NCBI RefSeq assembly: GCF_009769735.1
Contig: NZ_WSRO01000002.1
Location: forward strand, 3,112,001-3,176,000
Source: Streptomyces sp. BA2
GTDB taxonomy: Bacteria; Actinomycetota; Actinomycetes; Streptomycetales; Streptomycetaceae
Direction: 5' to 3'
DNA: 64,000 nucleotides
The notes under the pieces: model-generated
The model's database searches: none
Told to the model about the DNA's origin: nothing
Seen by the model: only the letters and a program-made list of their open reading frames with translations
Position numbers and translations under genes: made by a program
Part shown: positions 43,819 to 52,487 of the stretch, one piece after another
Numbering within the stretch: position 1 is the first letter of the stretch
Layout of the letters: every line of letters begins with the position of its first letter

Positions 43819-44388
43819 TCAGTGAGTGGGGAGGAACGGCACGGTGAAGCACGCCACCCGGTCCCCCGCGCCGCCCTGTTCGCGGTGCAGCACGACGGAT
43901 CTGGCCTCGCCCGGCCGGAACTCCCAGTCATGGCGGGCCGTGGACGTGCCGGAGCCGTCACCGCCCGGGGTGAAGTCCAGCCAGACCTCGTTCTCCGGGT
44001 TCACGTAGGCCGGGTCCTCGGAAGGCTGGACCGGGTCCTGGCGGTTCTGGTAGTGCCCGCCGGCCGCGGCCGGGTCGGCGGCGCACGGCTTCTGGTGCAC
44101 ATGCGCGCCGTACGCGTGACCGGACTTCATCCCCTTCACCCTAAGGGTGACCTCCATGTCGCCCGGTTTGCCGCGCTGGTCGATCTCGATCTGTGAACCG
44201 ACGGGGACGAGTTTCGTGTCGTACGTGATCGCCCACGAGTACATGGAAGCCGTGGGCAGCGCGAACCGCCCCACGACCCGCATCTCGTAAAAGGGCGCGC
44301 CCCCGCCGACCGCTCCCTCGTTGACCGCGCCACCGCCCGCCGCGAGCACCGCCGTCGCCACGGCCCCGGCGAGCATCCCTGCCACCAT
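43819..44388 (-). CDS. Cu/Zn superoxide dismutase-like secreted protein
   Basis: 189 aa. An N-terminal hydrophobic segment (AGMLAGAVATAVLAAGGG) serves as a signal peptide. SodC-like copper ligands appear as GAHVHQKPC (two His) and GGHYQN, with a later aspartate and His (LDFTPGGDGSGTSTARH) and a C-terminal Cys (VACFTVPF) that could pair with the first Cys. The electrostatic loop of active SodC is divergent, so metal binding or dismutase activity is not certain. AGGAGTGG ribosome-binding site. Confidence 0.8.
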   Translation of the reverse strand: MVAGMLAGAVATAVLAAGGGAVNEGAVGGGAPFYEMRVVGRFALPTASMYSWAITYDTKLVPVGSQIEIDQRGKPGDMEVTLRVKGMKSGHAYGAHVHQKPCAADPAAAGGHYQNRQDPVQPSEDPAYVNPENEVWLDFTPGGDGSGTSTARHDWEFRPGEARSVVLHREQGGAGDRVACFTVPFLPTH

Positions 44389-44628
44389 CGCCCCACTCCT
44401 TCCGAACCGATCTCTCCGTTGATGACTCTGTTGCTACGGGACTTCGGCGCCGTATGCCCCATCGAAGGCGGCAGCCGGGTGAACGTGACGTAGCGAACAT
44501 ATGAGCCCCCCGTGGATCTCCGGCGGAGACCGCGGCGTACGCTGTAGAGCTGTCACCAAGCCGCCCCTGCCGCTCCCCCGCGACGTCGCGGCAGCAAGCC
44601 GTCGACCGGGGAGTTACGGGGAATTTCG

Positions 44629-45297
44629 GTGCTTGAGAGTCTGGGCTCACTGACCAGCAGCCCATGGATCTACGCGGTGGTCGCACTCTCCGTGCTCTTC
44701 GACATCGTCGTGCCCGTGCTGCCGAGCGGGGTCCTCGTCATCACGGCGGCCACCGCGGCGGCCGCGGCGGGCACGGGCGCGCAGAGCGTTCCGCACGCGG
44801 TCCCCGACATCCTGATCCTGCTGCTCTGCGCGGCCACCGCCTCCGTACTCGGCGACCTGGCCGTCTACCGCCTCGCCTGGCGCGGCGGCGAGCGCCTGGA
44901 CCGCGCCATCGCCCGCTCGCGCCGCCTCACCACCGCGCAGGAACGACTCGGCACGGCGCTCTCCCGGGGCGGCGGCGCCCTGGTCGTCATCGCGCGCTTC
45001 GCCCCGGCGGGCCGCTCGATCGTCTCGCTCGCCGCGGGCGCGGCACATCGCAAGGTGCGCGAGTTCCTGCCGTGGTCGGCCTTGGCGGGCGTGGCCTGGG
45101 CCGGGTACAGCGTCGCGCTCGGCTACTTCGGCGGGCAGTGGCTCGGCGCGACGTGGCTGGCCACGGGCGTCTCGCTGCTCGCGCTGTTCGCGGCGGGCGC
45201 GGGGGCGGCGTTCTTGGTACGACGGCCGCGTACGGCTGCGGCGGCGGCTACGACTGCGGCTGCGGCTGCGGCTACGACTGCGGCGGCTACGAACTAG
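44629..45297 (+). CDS. DedA/VTT-family membrane protein
   Basis: 222 aa from GTG 44629. Four or five membrane segments; the DedA (VTT) core includes VLGDLAVYRLAWRGGERLD, VVIARFAPAGRSIVSLAAG (the R-x3-G/A-R-x3 region) and YFGGQWLG. DedA proteins are lipid (phosphatidylethanolamine or undecaprenyl phosphate) flippases needed for membrane homeostasis. The last 25 residues are nearly all Ala/Thr from a repeated GCGGCTACGACTGC unit. Ends five bases from the convergent DUF2277 gene. Confidence 0.88.
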   Translation: MLESLGSLTSSPWIYAVVALSVLFDIVVPVLPSGVLVITAATAAAAAGTGAQSVPHAVPDILILLLCAATASVLGDLAVYRLAWRGGERLDRAIARSRRLTTAQERLGTALSRGGGALVVIARFAPAGRSIVSLAAGAAHRKVREFLPWSALAGVAWAGYSVALGYFGGQWLGATWLATGVSLLALFAAGAGAAFLVRRPRTAAAAATTAAAAAATTAAATN

Positions 45298-45302
45298 GCC
45301 GA

Positions 45303-45560
45303 TCAGGCCGCCGGGGCTTCCGCGGGCGCCTGGTCGGCTGCCCGCGGCTTGGCCCCGCGCACCTCGATCCCGGCGAGCAGCTCGGCGGTGGCTTCGGCGA
45401 CCGCGTCCACGGCGCGGTCGAAGACTTCGCGATTGTGCGCGGCCGGGGCACGGAAGCCGGAGACCTTGCGCACGTACTGGAGCGCGGCGGCCCGGATCTC
45501 CTCCTCGGTGGCGTCTTCGGGGATGGCGGGCGGACGGAGCGTCTTGATGCTGCGGCACAT
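45303..45560 (-). CDS. DUF2277 protein
   Basis: 85 aa. MCRSIKTLRPP followed by ATEEEIRAAALQYVRKVSGF is the DUF2277 signature; the C-terminus adds an Ala/Pro tail. Small soluble helical protein of unknown function, widespread in actinobacteria. The conserved Cys2 could be a ligand or redox site. Confidence 0.9.
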   Translation of the reverse strand: MCRSIKTLRPPAIPEDATEEEIRAAALQYVRKVSGFRAPAAHNREVFDRAVDAVAEATAELLAGIEVRGAKPRAADQAPAEAPAA

Positions 45561-45703
45561 GCTTACAGCTTGCCGCGCGTGGGGGGCGGGCGTGAAGTCG
45601 TACGTTCACCCCCGCATCAGGCATGGCGACCGGCGTGGCGACTCTCGCACTTCAGGCGTGGCGACTCTCGCACTCGAAATTCGAACAGGAGTAGCATTAC
45701 GGG

Positions 45704-46051
45704 GTGCCTGCAACCCCTGCATACAACTTCCCGAGCGACCTCCTCGCGGGCCAGGAGGAACTGCACCAGGTCCGGGCCGAACTCCTGGCCCTGCTGAAGC
45801 GGCTCCCCTGGTCGGTCACACCCCTCGACGGCTTCAGCGACGACCACGGCTGGCGGAAGGTGGAGCGCCCCGCCTCGCCGGGCTGGACACCGGACGAACA
45901 GGCGGAGGTCGAGAAACTCCGCGCGCGGGAACGGGAGTTGGCGGTGTTCGTCACTTGTCACCGCTTCTGGGACGAGGTGTCGGGACCCGACGCGGTGGCG
46001 GCTCGCGCACGGCTCAAACACATCCACGAGAAAGTCATTGACACCGGGTGA
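45704..46051 (+). CDS. Hypothetical helical protein
   Basis: 115 aa from GTG 45704 (AGGAG twelve bases upstream). Rich in charged helices: SDLLAGQEELHQVRAELLAL, then EVEKLRARERELAVFV. The first Trp and the segment GWRKVERPASPGW are notable. No membrane segment or catalytic motif. I do not recognise a family; codon use is normal for the genome, so it is probably real. It stands before the Gly-rich gene at 46092 by 40 bp and may be co-transcribed. Confidence 0.7.
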   Translation: MPATPAYNFPSDLLAGQEELHQVRAELLALLKRLPWSVTPLDGFSDDHGWRKVERPASPGWTPDEQAEVEKLRARERELAVFVTCHRFWDEVSGPDAVAARARLKHIHEKVIDTG

Positions 46052-46091
46052 CAGCGGGCGTTGACTCCCCCTACGCCAAGGAGGTGCTGCC

Positions 46092-46397
46092 ATGAATGTT
46101 CTGTTGGTCGTCCTGCTCCTTGCACTGGTGGGCCTGGGTTTCAGCCAGCCACTTCTGTGGCTGGCCGCTGCGGCGCTGGTCTTCTTCATGGTCCAGCAGT
46201 ACGACCGCGGGGGCTCGGGCAAGAGCAGCGGAAGCGGCGCGGGCGCGGCCCCGGGTGGCGGAGGCGGCGGCGGGGGCGGCGGGGGCGGCGGCGGAGGCGG
46301 CTACCCCAAGACCTACCGCGACTACCGCATCCGCAAGGAACGCCAGGAGCGCTGGGACCGCAGGTACCGCCGGACACACCCGGGTTCGGGCCGCTGA
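46092..46397 (+). CDS. Small membrane protein with a 16-glycine run
   Basis: 101 aa with the strong site AAGGAGGTG. An N-terminal transmembrane stretch (VLLVVLLLALVGLGF and a second LLWLAAAALVFFMV) is followed by a Ser/Gly linker with 16 consecutive Gly (about 55-70) and a strongly basic tail (YRDYRIRKERQERW). The basic C-terminus would face the cytoplasm if both helices form a hairpin. Function unknown. The Gly run is encoded by GGC/GGG repeats (about 46259-46307), a place prone to length change. Confidence 0.75.
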   Translation: MNVLLVVLLLALVGLGFSQPLLWLAAAALVFFMVQQYDRGGSGKSSGSGAGAAPGGGGGGGGGGGGGGGGYPKTYRDYRIRKERQERWDRRYRRTHPGSGR

Positions 46398-46399
46398 GC

Positions 46400-46437
46400 G
46401 GGGCGGCCGCCGTCCCGCTGAGCGGGAGTGCCGCCCC
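46400..46437. terminator. Bidirectional terminator between convergent small genes
   Basis: Outer stem GGGGCGGC (46400-46407) with GCCGCCCC (46430-46437); inner stem CCCGC-TGA-GCGGG (46414-46426). Fills the gap between genes ending at 46397 and 46491. Confidence 0.75.
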
Positions 46438-46490
46438 CTGAGCACCACGCCTGAGACCTCCCGGCCCCCCCGGTACATCACCCCGGCGAG

Positions 46491-46784
46491 TCAGCCGACC
46501 GGCTGGCCGGCGGGAAGCCCCCCGAGCATCGAGACCGCCCCCTGCGCCACCTTGTCGACCTTGGCGGTGACAGCCGCCGGGTTGTCCGCTCTCAGCTCCC
46601 CGGTGGCCGGGTCCACGGCGGCCCCGCCGAGGAGGTCCCCCAGGCCCTGCGTGGCGTTGGCGGCGGGGTCGAGCATCTGCATCTCGCCGCCGGCGGACGG
46701 CTGCGTCGCGGCGAACGCGGGAGAAGCGGCCCCCAGAGCGAGCCCGACACCGACGACACCAGCGGCGGCCTTGGCAATCTTCAC
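46491..46784 (-). CDS. Small secreted protein, function unknown
   Basis: 97 aa from GTG 46784 with GGAAGGGA nine bases upstream. Clear signal peptide: KIAKAAAGVVGVGLALGAAS then AFA near residue 25. The mature part (about 70 aa) is MQMLDPAANATQGLGDLLGG onward, with no Cys and no known motif, and ends GGLPAGQPVG. Short secreted proteins of this style are common in Streptomyces. Confidence 0.78.
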   Translation of the reverse strand: MKIAKAAAGVVGVGLALGAASPAFAATQPSAGGEMQMLDPAANATQGLGDLLGGAAVDPATGELRADNPAAVTAKVDKVAQGAVSMLGGLPAGQPVG

Positions 46785-47082
46785 GAGGTGTATCCCTTCC
46801 GGCAGGGCCCAACGGCGGCACGACGGTCGCCCACCCGAAGCGTCCGGACGGACCGGACACTCACACAGCCCTTGCCTGACTCTCCAACTCACCCAAGATC
46901 CCCAAGGTTCTGAACGACCACCCGATCGATTCCGGAAGCTCGAAGCCCCCAGGTGGCGCCCCCGGGTTGACGGGCAGACGATGGAATGAAGGGGTCGGCT
47001 GGTGACGGCGTCGGCCGTGGACCCCGCGGCGGCGACAACTGACTCCGAGATTGCGGGCATGGCCCGAACGGAGGAAGTTGTC

Positions 47083-47448
47083 ATGATCGAGGTCAAGACG
47101 GTCGAAAAGCCGGACGAGCGCCGCGATTTCCCCCACGGTCACCTCGAAGCCGTCCATCTGACAGGGCTGGACTTCGCCGTGGGCACCTTCGAGCCCGGCT
47201 GGCGCTGGTCCGAGTCCGTGGCCCCGCTCGCGGGCACCGAGAGCTGCGAGATCCACCACAACGCCTATGTCGTCGCGGGACGGATGCACATCCGCATGGA
47301 CGACGGGGGCGAGGCCGAAGTCGGACCGGGCGACGTCTTCGTGTGCCCGCCCGGACACGACGCCTGGGTCGTCGGCGAGGAACAGGTCGTGGTGTACGAC
47401 TTCGCTGGAGGCATGGCGCAGGATTACGCGAAGGCGGCGCAGGAGTAG
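47083..47448 (+). CDS. Cupin-domain protein
   Basis: 121 aa, from ATG 47083 (GGAGGA upstream; earlier in-frame starts lack it). Single cupin barrel: first motif CEIHHNAYVVAGRMHIRMDD, second PGDVFVCPPGHDAWVVGEEQ. The metal-binding pattern is incomplete: two adjacent His in HHN and one in GHD, without the usual motif Glu. Possibly a small-molecule-binding or isomerase-type cupin. Confidence 0.85.
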   Translation: MIEVKTVEKPDERRDFPHGHLEAVHLTGLDFAVGTFEPGWRWSESVAPLAGTESCEIHHNAYVVAGRMHIRMDDGGEAEVGPGDVFVCPPGHDAWVVGEEQVVVYDFAGGMAQDYAKAAQE

Positions 47449-47487
47449 CGCCCGTCAAACCGTGGCGCTGAGCACCACCCGCCCCGG

Positions 47488-47520
47488 GCCCCGCACCGAG
47501 CAGGTGCGGGGCTTCTTCTC
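47488..47520 (+). terminator. Rho-independent terminator after the cupin gene
   Basis: GCCCCGCACC-GAGCA-GGTGCGGGGC (47488-47512) followed by TTCTTCTC: a perfect 10-bp stem, 5-base loop and a pyrimidine tail. Confidence 0.92.
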
Positions 47521-47661
47521 TGTTACTGCCGATGCATCTGAGTCAGCGGAGGCGAAGGGGACAGCCGTCGTGAACCCAGGAATCAACCATCTGAGGTGAC
47601 GAACGGATTCTCCAACTCGACTTCGGCATACGGTGGTTACTGAGAGAGGGGGCTCAGGTCC

Positions 47662-48147
47662 ATGCCGACCAAATCCGCGATCCTCGTCGTCGATGACCAC
47701 AAGGACACCCTGTTCGCGCTGGAGAGCGCGCTGGCCCCTCTCGGCTACCCGCTGGTGAGCGCGACCAACGGCGACGACGCCCTCAGGGTGGTCCTGCGCG
47801 GGGACGTCGGGCTCATCCTGCTCGACGTGCGCATGCCGGGCGTGAGCGGCCTCGACGTCGTTCGCTACGTGCGCCGTCTCGACCAGACACGTGGCATACC
47901 GATCGTCCTGCTGACCGGTTTCGACGTCAGCCGCGAGATCGCCGCCGCGGCCTTCCTGCTCGGCGTGGCTGACGTAGCCCTCAAGCCCATCGATCCACTG
48001 ACCCTGCGCACCAAGGTCCGCTATCTCTTCGACACCTACGAGCAACTGAAGTCCATGCAACAGGAGATCGACGACCTGCGGACCCAGGTGAAGGACGGCT
48101 CCATAACCTCTGCCACGGTCGACCCGGCAGAGCAACACCAAAGGTGA
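47662..48147 (+). CDS. Stand-alone receiver-domain response regulator
   Basis: 161 aa. Complete receiver: acidic pair Asp11-Asp12, phospho-acceptor Asp55 (LILLDVRMPG), Thr in VLLTGFD and Lys in ALKPIDP. There is no DNA-binding output; instead the last 40 residues form a helix likely to be a coiled coil (YEQLKSMQQEIDDLRTQV). It may act by binding a partner kinase or other protein. No histidine kinase is adjacent. Good GAGGGGG site upstream. Confidence 0.9.
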   Translation: MPTKSAILVVDDHKDTLFALESALAPLGYPLVSATNGDDALRVVLRGDVGLILLDVRMPGVSGLDVVRYVRRLDQTRGIPIVLLTGFDVSREIAAAAFLLGVADVALKPIDPLTLRTKVRYLFDTYEQLKSMQQEIDDLRTQVKDGSITSATVDPAEQHQR

Positions 48148-48221
48148 CGTACATCCCATGATCGCGTGGGGGTGTGGCCTCTTAGATGTGGCCTCTTACG
48201 TGGACTTCGAGAACGAAGAGA

Positions 48222-48247
48222 CCCCCCAACCGATCACGGTTGAGGGG
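48222..48247 (-). terminator. Terminator hairpin downstream of tRNA-Val
   Basis: On the minus strand CCCCTCAACC-GTGATC-GGTTGGGGGG, a 10-bp stem with one G-U pair, followed by TCTCTT. Confidence 0.75.
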
Positions 48248-48282
48248 CCAACAACAGGCTCTGGCCTGCTACCTGTCCTCGG

Positions 48283-48354
48283 TGGGCGCGGACGGTTTCG
48301 AACCGCCGACATCTGCCTTGTAAGGGCAGCGCTCTACCGCTGAGCTACGCGCCC
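48283..48354 (-). tRNA. tRNA-Val(UAC)
   Basis: 72 nt folding as a standard cloverleaf on the minus strand: acceptor GGGCGCG/CGCGCCC, D arm GCTC...GAGC, anticodon stem CTGCC/GGCAG with loop CTTACAA (anticodon TAC, reads GUA and possibly GUG), T arm with TTCGAAA. Discriminator base is A; CCA is not encoded. Terminator follows. Confidence 0.95.
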
Positions 48355-48595
48355 GGGATGTTTCGACAGCCTACCTTGCCTGTGGCCCCGGGCCGCAAAC
48401 CCATAGGGGGCGGCCAGCGGGGCGGTGGATGTTTCCGTTCCCCGCGACAGTGGTAAGTCCGCACCTGGTGTCCGCCCGCAGCGAAGACGGCGAAGTCGCG
48501 GTGCGCAGCGCGAACTAACCGGCCCGTGTGTTCGTCATTAACCGGTGGGAGAATGTGACACCGGGCAAGGTGGATGACAGCACGGGAGAGGGATA

Positions 48596-50119
48596 GTGAC
48601 GGCGACACCTTCGCAGCCGTACACGCCGGACGCGTCGGGCAGATCGAGTGCCTCAGCAGTGCCGGACGAGGATGTACGTAGCTGCGGGAGCGTGCGGCCG
48701 CGTACCCGCCCGGACCGCCCGCGTTCCCGCCCGGACCGGCCACGTGCCCACCCGGACCGCCCGCTTCCCCGCCCGGACGACCCCCGGGACCGCCTGAGCC
48801 CGCTCCGCGACGCCCTGGCGCTCGCCCTCCTGCCCCTCCCCCTCCTCGCCCTCACCCTCCCCGCCGCCTTCGCCGGCGGCGGCACCCGGCGGTGGTTCGG
48901 CGGGCGCGGGGAGAGTGTGCGGGCCGATGCCCAGGCCGCGAAGGACGCGGCGGCCGCCGCCTTCTACGAGCTGGACACCGCCCAGCGGGATCTGCGGATC
49001 TCCATCGAGACCATCGTCGCCGTCGACTCCACGCCCGCCGCGCAGCGTGCCGTCTCCGACTTCGAGGCCATCGGGCGGCGGATCGACGAGGTCAGCCACC
49101 TGTACATCAGCGCGGTGGACGCGCACGACCTCGACCGTGACGATCTGGACGCCTCCGTCGCCGCCCGTGCGCGCACCGAGCTCACCCAGGCCAAGGGCGA
49201 GCTGGACAAGGCCAAGCAGGATCTTGACCGCTTCCAGCAGGGGCTCGGCCCGCTGCTCGACAAGGCGGAGACGCAGCTCGCCCGGCTCGCGCCGGCCGTG
49301 GAGCGGGCCCGCCAGACCCTCCTCGCCGCGAGCAACGCCCTCGATGCCGTACGAGGAGCCGGGCTCAAGGCGGATGACCTGGCTGCCCGCCTCGCCGCCC
49401 TCGGGCCTGAGCTGACCAAGCTCAATCAAGGCGCCGGCCAGCACGGCGTGCCGGAAACGCTGCAGCGCGCCGACCGCGTCCTGCGGGACGCCGAGGCCGT
49501 CCGTGCCGAGGCAGAGCGGCTGCCGGAGCGGGCCGCCGAGATAGACCGCCGCCTCGTCTCGCTGCGTACGCGCGCGCAGGCGCTCACCACCCGCAGCGGC
49601 CAGGTCGACCCGGTTCTCAGCGAGCTGCGGCGACGCTTCACGGCCGCCTGCTGGCAGGACCTGCAGCGCGTGCCGGACCATGCCGCGGAGAACGTACGGC
49701 AGGCCGAGGTCAAGCTGAAGGAGGCCCGGCAGGCGCGCGAGGAGCAGCGCTGGCCGGACGCCACATCGCTGCTCTCGACGGTCCGCGCGCTGCTGAACGC
49801 CACGGACGAGGCGGTCTCGGCCGCCGGCGACCGGCTGCAGCGGCTGAACGCCGTGGCGAAGGACCCCCAGCACGAGATCGAGCGCACCCGCTTCGCGATC
49901 CGCGACGCCCAGCGCCTTGCCATGGCGGGGCGCCAGACCCCGGAGCAGCGGCACGCCCGCCCGCTCGACGAGTCGGTGGCCCGCCTGGACCGCGCGGTGG
50001 CCTCCCTGGAGGGGCGCCACCCGGACTACTGGCACTTCCTGACCGAGACCGAAGCCGTGCGGCAGGCGGTGGCCCGCGTGGTCACCCAGATCCGGGAGGA
50101 GCGGGGGCAGGGGGCCTAG
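48596..50119 (+). CDS. Membrane-anchored coiled-coil protein
   Basis: 507 aa from GTG 48596. The N-terminal cytoplasmic part includes a Pro/Arg/Asp repeat (RPDRPRSRPDRPRAHPDRP, about 38-56) encoded by a repeated CCGCCCGGACCG stretch. One hydrophobic segment (about 74-95) precedes more than 380 residues of heptad-like helix with few Pro: FYELDTAQRDLRISIETIV, ELTQAKGELDKAKQDLDRF, RVLRDAEAVRAEAERLPERA. This is a long coiled-coil or spectrin-like rod, possibly a scaffold or cytoskeletal membrane protein. I do not recognise the family. Confidence 0.8.
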   Translation: MTATPSQPYTPDASGRSSASAVPDEDVRSCGSVRPRTRPDRPRSRPDRPRAHPDRPLPRPDDPRDRLSPLRDALALALLPLPLLALTLPAAFAGGGTRRWFGGRGESVRADAQAAKDAAAAAFYELDTAQRDLRISIETIVAVDSTPAAQRAVSDFEAIGRRIDEVSHLYISAVDAHDLDRDDLDASVAARARTELTQAKGELDKAKQDLDRFQQGLGPLLDKAETQLARLAPAVERARQTLLAASNALDAVRGAGLKADDLAARLAALGPELTKLNQGAGQHGVPETLQRADRVLRDAEAVRAEAERLPERAAEIDRRLVSLRTRAQALTTRSGQVDPVLSELRRRFTAACWQDLQRVPDHAAENVRQAEVKLKEARQAREEQRWPDATSLLSTVRALLNATDEAVSAAGDRLQRLNAVAKDPQHEIERTRFAIRDAQRLAMAGRQTPEQRHARPLDESVARLDRAVASLEGRHPDYWHFLTETEAVRQAVARVVTQIREERGQGA

Positions 50120-50204
50120 GAGCGCCCGGGTCAGCACCTCTGCTGGCGGTCCGCGCCGCGCGGGCGGATCCTGGAGGTACGTACGCCGACGTCGGGAGGC
50201 GGAC

Positions 50205-50789
50205 ATGGCCACGCACGTACTTCACCCAGGGGCGAAGCGGCCCAGGCGGCGCGTCACGCTGAACGAACACCTGCCTGTCGACCACCGCCTCAGCACGGTC
50301 TATCGCGTAGGCGCGGGTCTGATGGGGCTCGTCCTGCTCGCGTTCGGCATCCTCGGCCTGATCGACAAGGTCGGCTTCTTCGACACCGGGGGCGACACCG
50401 TCGCGGGCCTGAACACGAACGGCGCGCTCAGCGTCCTGTCGATCTGCGTCGGGCTGCTCCTGTTCGCCGGCATGGTGATCGGCGGCAACTTCGCGTCGAC
50501 GCTCAACATGGTCCTGGGCTGCGCCTTCATCCTCAGCGGCTTCGTGAACCTCGCCCTGCTGGACACCAGCTTCAACTTCCTCGCCTTCCGCATCCAGAAC
50601 GTGCTGTTCAGCTTCGTGGTCGGCGTCCTCCTGATGGTCTTCGGGATGTACGGGCGGGTCGGCTCGGCCCTGCCGCACGACAACCCGTACTGGCGGGCAC
50701 GCCACCCCGAGCAGGTGCGGCACGCCGGGCGCGGGCGTGGAGGCAGCCGCCCTGAGCCCAGGTCCAAAGTCCCGGGCACTGAGACCTAG
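50205..50789 (+). CDS. DUF4383 membrane protein
   Basis: 194 aa. DUF4383: four transmembrane helices (GAGLMGLVLLAFGILGL, ALSVLSICVGLLLFAG, TLNMVLGCAFILSGFV, NVLFSFVVGVLLMVFGMYGR) with NTNGALS before helix 2 and a positively charged tail. A family found mainly in actinobacteria, function unknown. GGGAGG site. Confidence 0.9.
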   Translation: MATHVLHPGAKRPRRRVTLNEHLPVDHRLSTVYRVGAGLMGLVLLAFGILGLIDKVGFFDTGGDTVAGLNTNGALSVLSICVGLLLFAGMVIGGNFASTLNMVLGCAFILSGFVNLALLDTSFNFLAFRIQNVLFSFVVGVLLMVFGMYGRVGSALPHDNPYWRARHPEQVRHAGRGRGGSRPEPRSKVPGTET

Positions 50790-50844
50790 GCCTGTGTCCT
50801 GAGCCCTGAGCACGCACGCTGAACCCCTGTGCGAGCCTTGGTCC

Positions 50845-51504
50845 ATGTTGTCGGACCTCACCACTGCCTTCAGTTCAGCCCTGCGGAACCAGCGCCTGCT
50901 CGCCATCGTGCGCGGCACCGACGCGGAGGCCTCCTTCCGCACCGTCATGGCGCTCGTCGAGTCCGGTGTGCCGCTCGTCGAGGTCTCCCTCAGCGGCGCC
51001 GACGCCCTCGGTGTCCTGCGGCGGGCGCGCGCCGAGCTGGGCGGCGCGGCCTGGCTGGGCGCGGGCACGGTCCTCACCTCGGACGACGCGCGACGAGCCG
51101 CGGACGCGGGGGCCAATCTGATCGTGACGCCGGGGCTCGGAGCCGGGGTGGACGAGGCGCTGCGTCGTGAACTGCCCGTAGCCGCCGGGGTGTTGACCCC
51201 CACCGACGTGATCGCCGCGAGCGCGGCAGACGCCACCGCGCTGAAGATCTTCCCCGCTTCGGCGATGGGCGGCCCCGCGTATCTCAAGGCGCTGCGAGCC
51301 CCCTTCCCCGACCTGCCCTTCGTACCGGTGGGCGGCGTGGACGCGGCCGCCGCCGAGGAGTACCTGGCGCTCGGCGCGGTCGCGGTCGGCGTCGGCTCCC
51401 CGCTCGTGGGGGACGCGGCGGACGGCGGCGACCTGGACGCGCTGCGCAAGCGCGCGGCGCAGTTCGTGGCGGTCGCGGGGGCAGCGGCGGGAGCAGGCCG
51501 ATGA
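50845..51504 (+). CDS. eda: KDPG/KDPGal aldolase
   Basis: 219 aa TIM barrel. Class I aldolase residues: IVRG (Arg23), VEVSLSG (Glu46), and Schiff-base Lys134 in TALKIFPAS. Cleaves 2-keto-3-deoxy-6-phosphogluconate (or the galacto isomer) to pyruvate and glyceraldehyde-3-phosphate. Overlaps the downstream sugar kinase by four bases (ATGA), so the pair converts KDG/KDGal to central metabolites, as in hexuronate or pectin-derived sugar use. Upstream site is weak. Confidence 0.92.
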   Translation: MLSDLTTAFSSALRNQRLLAIVRGTDAEASFRTVMALVESGVPLVEVSLSGADALGVLRRARAELGGAAWLGAGTVLTSDDARRAADAGANLIVTPGLGAGVDEALRRELPVAAGVLTPTDVIAASAADATALKIFPASAMGGPAYLKALRAPFPDLPFVPVGGVDAAAAEEYLALGAVAVGVGSPLVGDAADGGDLDALRKRAAQFVAVAGAAAGAGR

Positions 51505-52487
51505 GCGGCACCACGACCCCGGTCGTGACGACCGACGTCCTCACCCTGGGCGAGACGATGGTCGCCCTGCGCGGCAGCGGCCCGCTCAAGCTGGGCGGTT
51601 CGATGGACGTGTCCATCGCGGGCGCCGAGTCGAACGTGGCGATCGGTCTCGCGCGCCTCGGCCACGCGACGCGGTGGGCGGGCGCGGTCGGCGATGACGA
51701 GGCGGGCGAGCTGGTGCTGCGCACGCTGCGGGCCGAGGGAGTCGACGTCTCCGGCGCGACCCGTGATCTGGACGCGCCCACGGGACTCATCCTCTTCGAA
51801 CCGCGGCTTCCCGAAGTGACCCGCGTGCACTACTACCGTGCGGGCTCCGCCGGTTCACGCCTCACGGCGGCCGCGGTCGAGGGCGCCTTCACCTCGCCTG
51901 GCGTGCCCCGCGTACTGCACCTCACCGGCATCACCCCGGCACTCGGCCCTTCCGCCCTGGCCGCCTGCCGCCGCGCCCTCGAACTGGCCGGGGAGCACGA
52001 CACGACGGTCTGCCTCGACGTCAACTTCCGCTCGCGGCTGTGGAGCGACGAGGAGTCCTCGGCGGTCATGCGTTCCTGGATTCCGTACGTCGACGTCCTC
52101 ATCGCGTCGGACGACGAACTGCCGCTGTGCGTACCGGAAACGACAGCCTCCGGTGAAGCCCAAGCCCTGGCCAAGGCGCTCCTCGCGCGGGGCGTGCGCG
52201 AGGTCGTGGTCAAGCTCGGCGCCGACGGTGCGACCGCGTACACCGCCGACGGCGAGCTGTACGCGCCGGCGCGCCCGGTGCGGGCCGTGGACGCGGTGGG
52301 CGCGGGGGACGCGTTCGTCGCCGGGTATCTGTCGGCGCTGCTCGACGGGGAGGACGTGACGGGACGCCTGGACAGGGCCGTGACCACGGGCGCCTTCGCC
52401 GTGGCATCGCACGGAGACTGGGAAGGCGCGCCGACGCGGGCGGAACTGGGTCTGCTGGGAGCGGGCCCGGGAACGGTGGTCCGCTAG
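51501..52487 (+). CDS. kdgK: PfkB-family 2-keto-3-deoxygluconate kinase
   Basis: 328 aa. PfkB features: LGETMVALRGSGPLKLGGSM, sugar-binding AGAESNVAIGLARLG, and the catalytic DAVGAGDAFVAGYL with Asp as base near residue 270. LDVNFRSRLWSDEE is typical of KDG kinases. Overlap with the aldolase gene makes the assignment firm. The last 30 bases of the gene are the first unit of a degenerate 40-bp tandem repeat that continues downstream. Confidence 0.9.
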   Translation: MSGTTTPVVTTDVLTLGETMVALRGSGPLKLGGSMDVSIAGAESNVAIGLARLGHATRWAGAVGDDEAGELVLRTLRAEGVDVSGATRDLDAPTGLILFEPRLPEVTRVHYYRAGSAGSRLTAAAVEGAFTSPGVPRVLHLTGITPALGPSALAACRRALELAGEHDTTVCLDVNFRSRLWSDEESSAVMRSWIPYVDVLIASDDELPLCVPETTASGEAQALAKALLARGVREVVVKLGADGATAYTADGELYAPARPVRAVDAVGAGDAFVAGYLSALLDGEDVTGRLDRAVTTGAFAVASHGDWEGAPTRAELGLLGAGPGTVVR

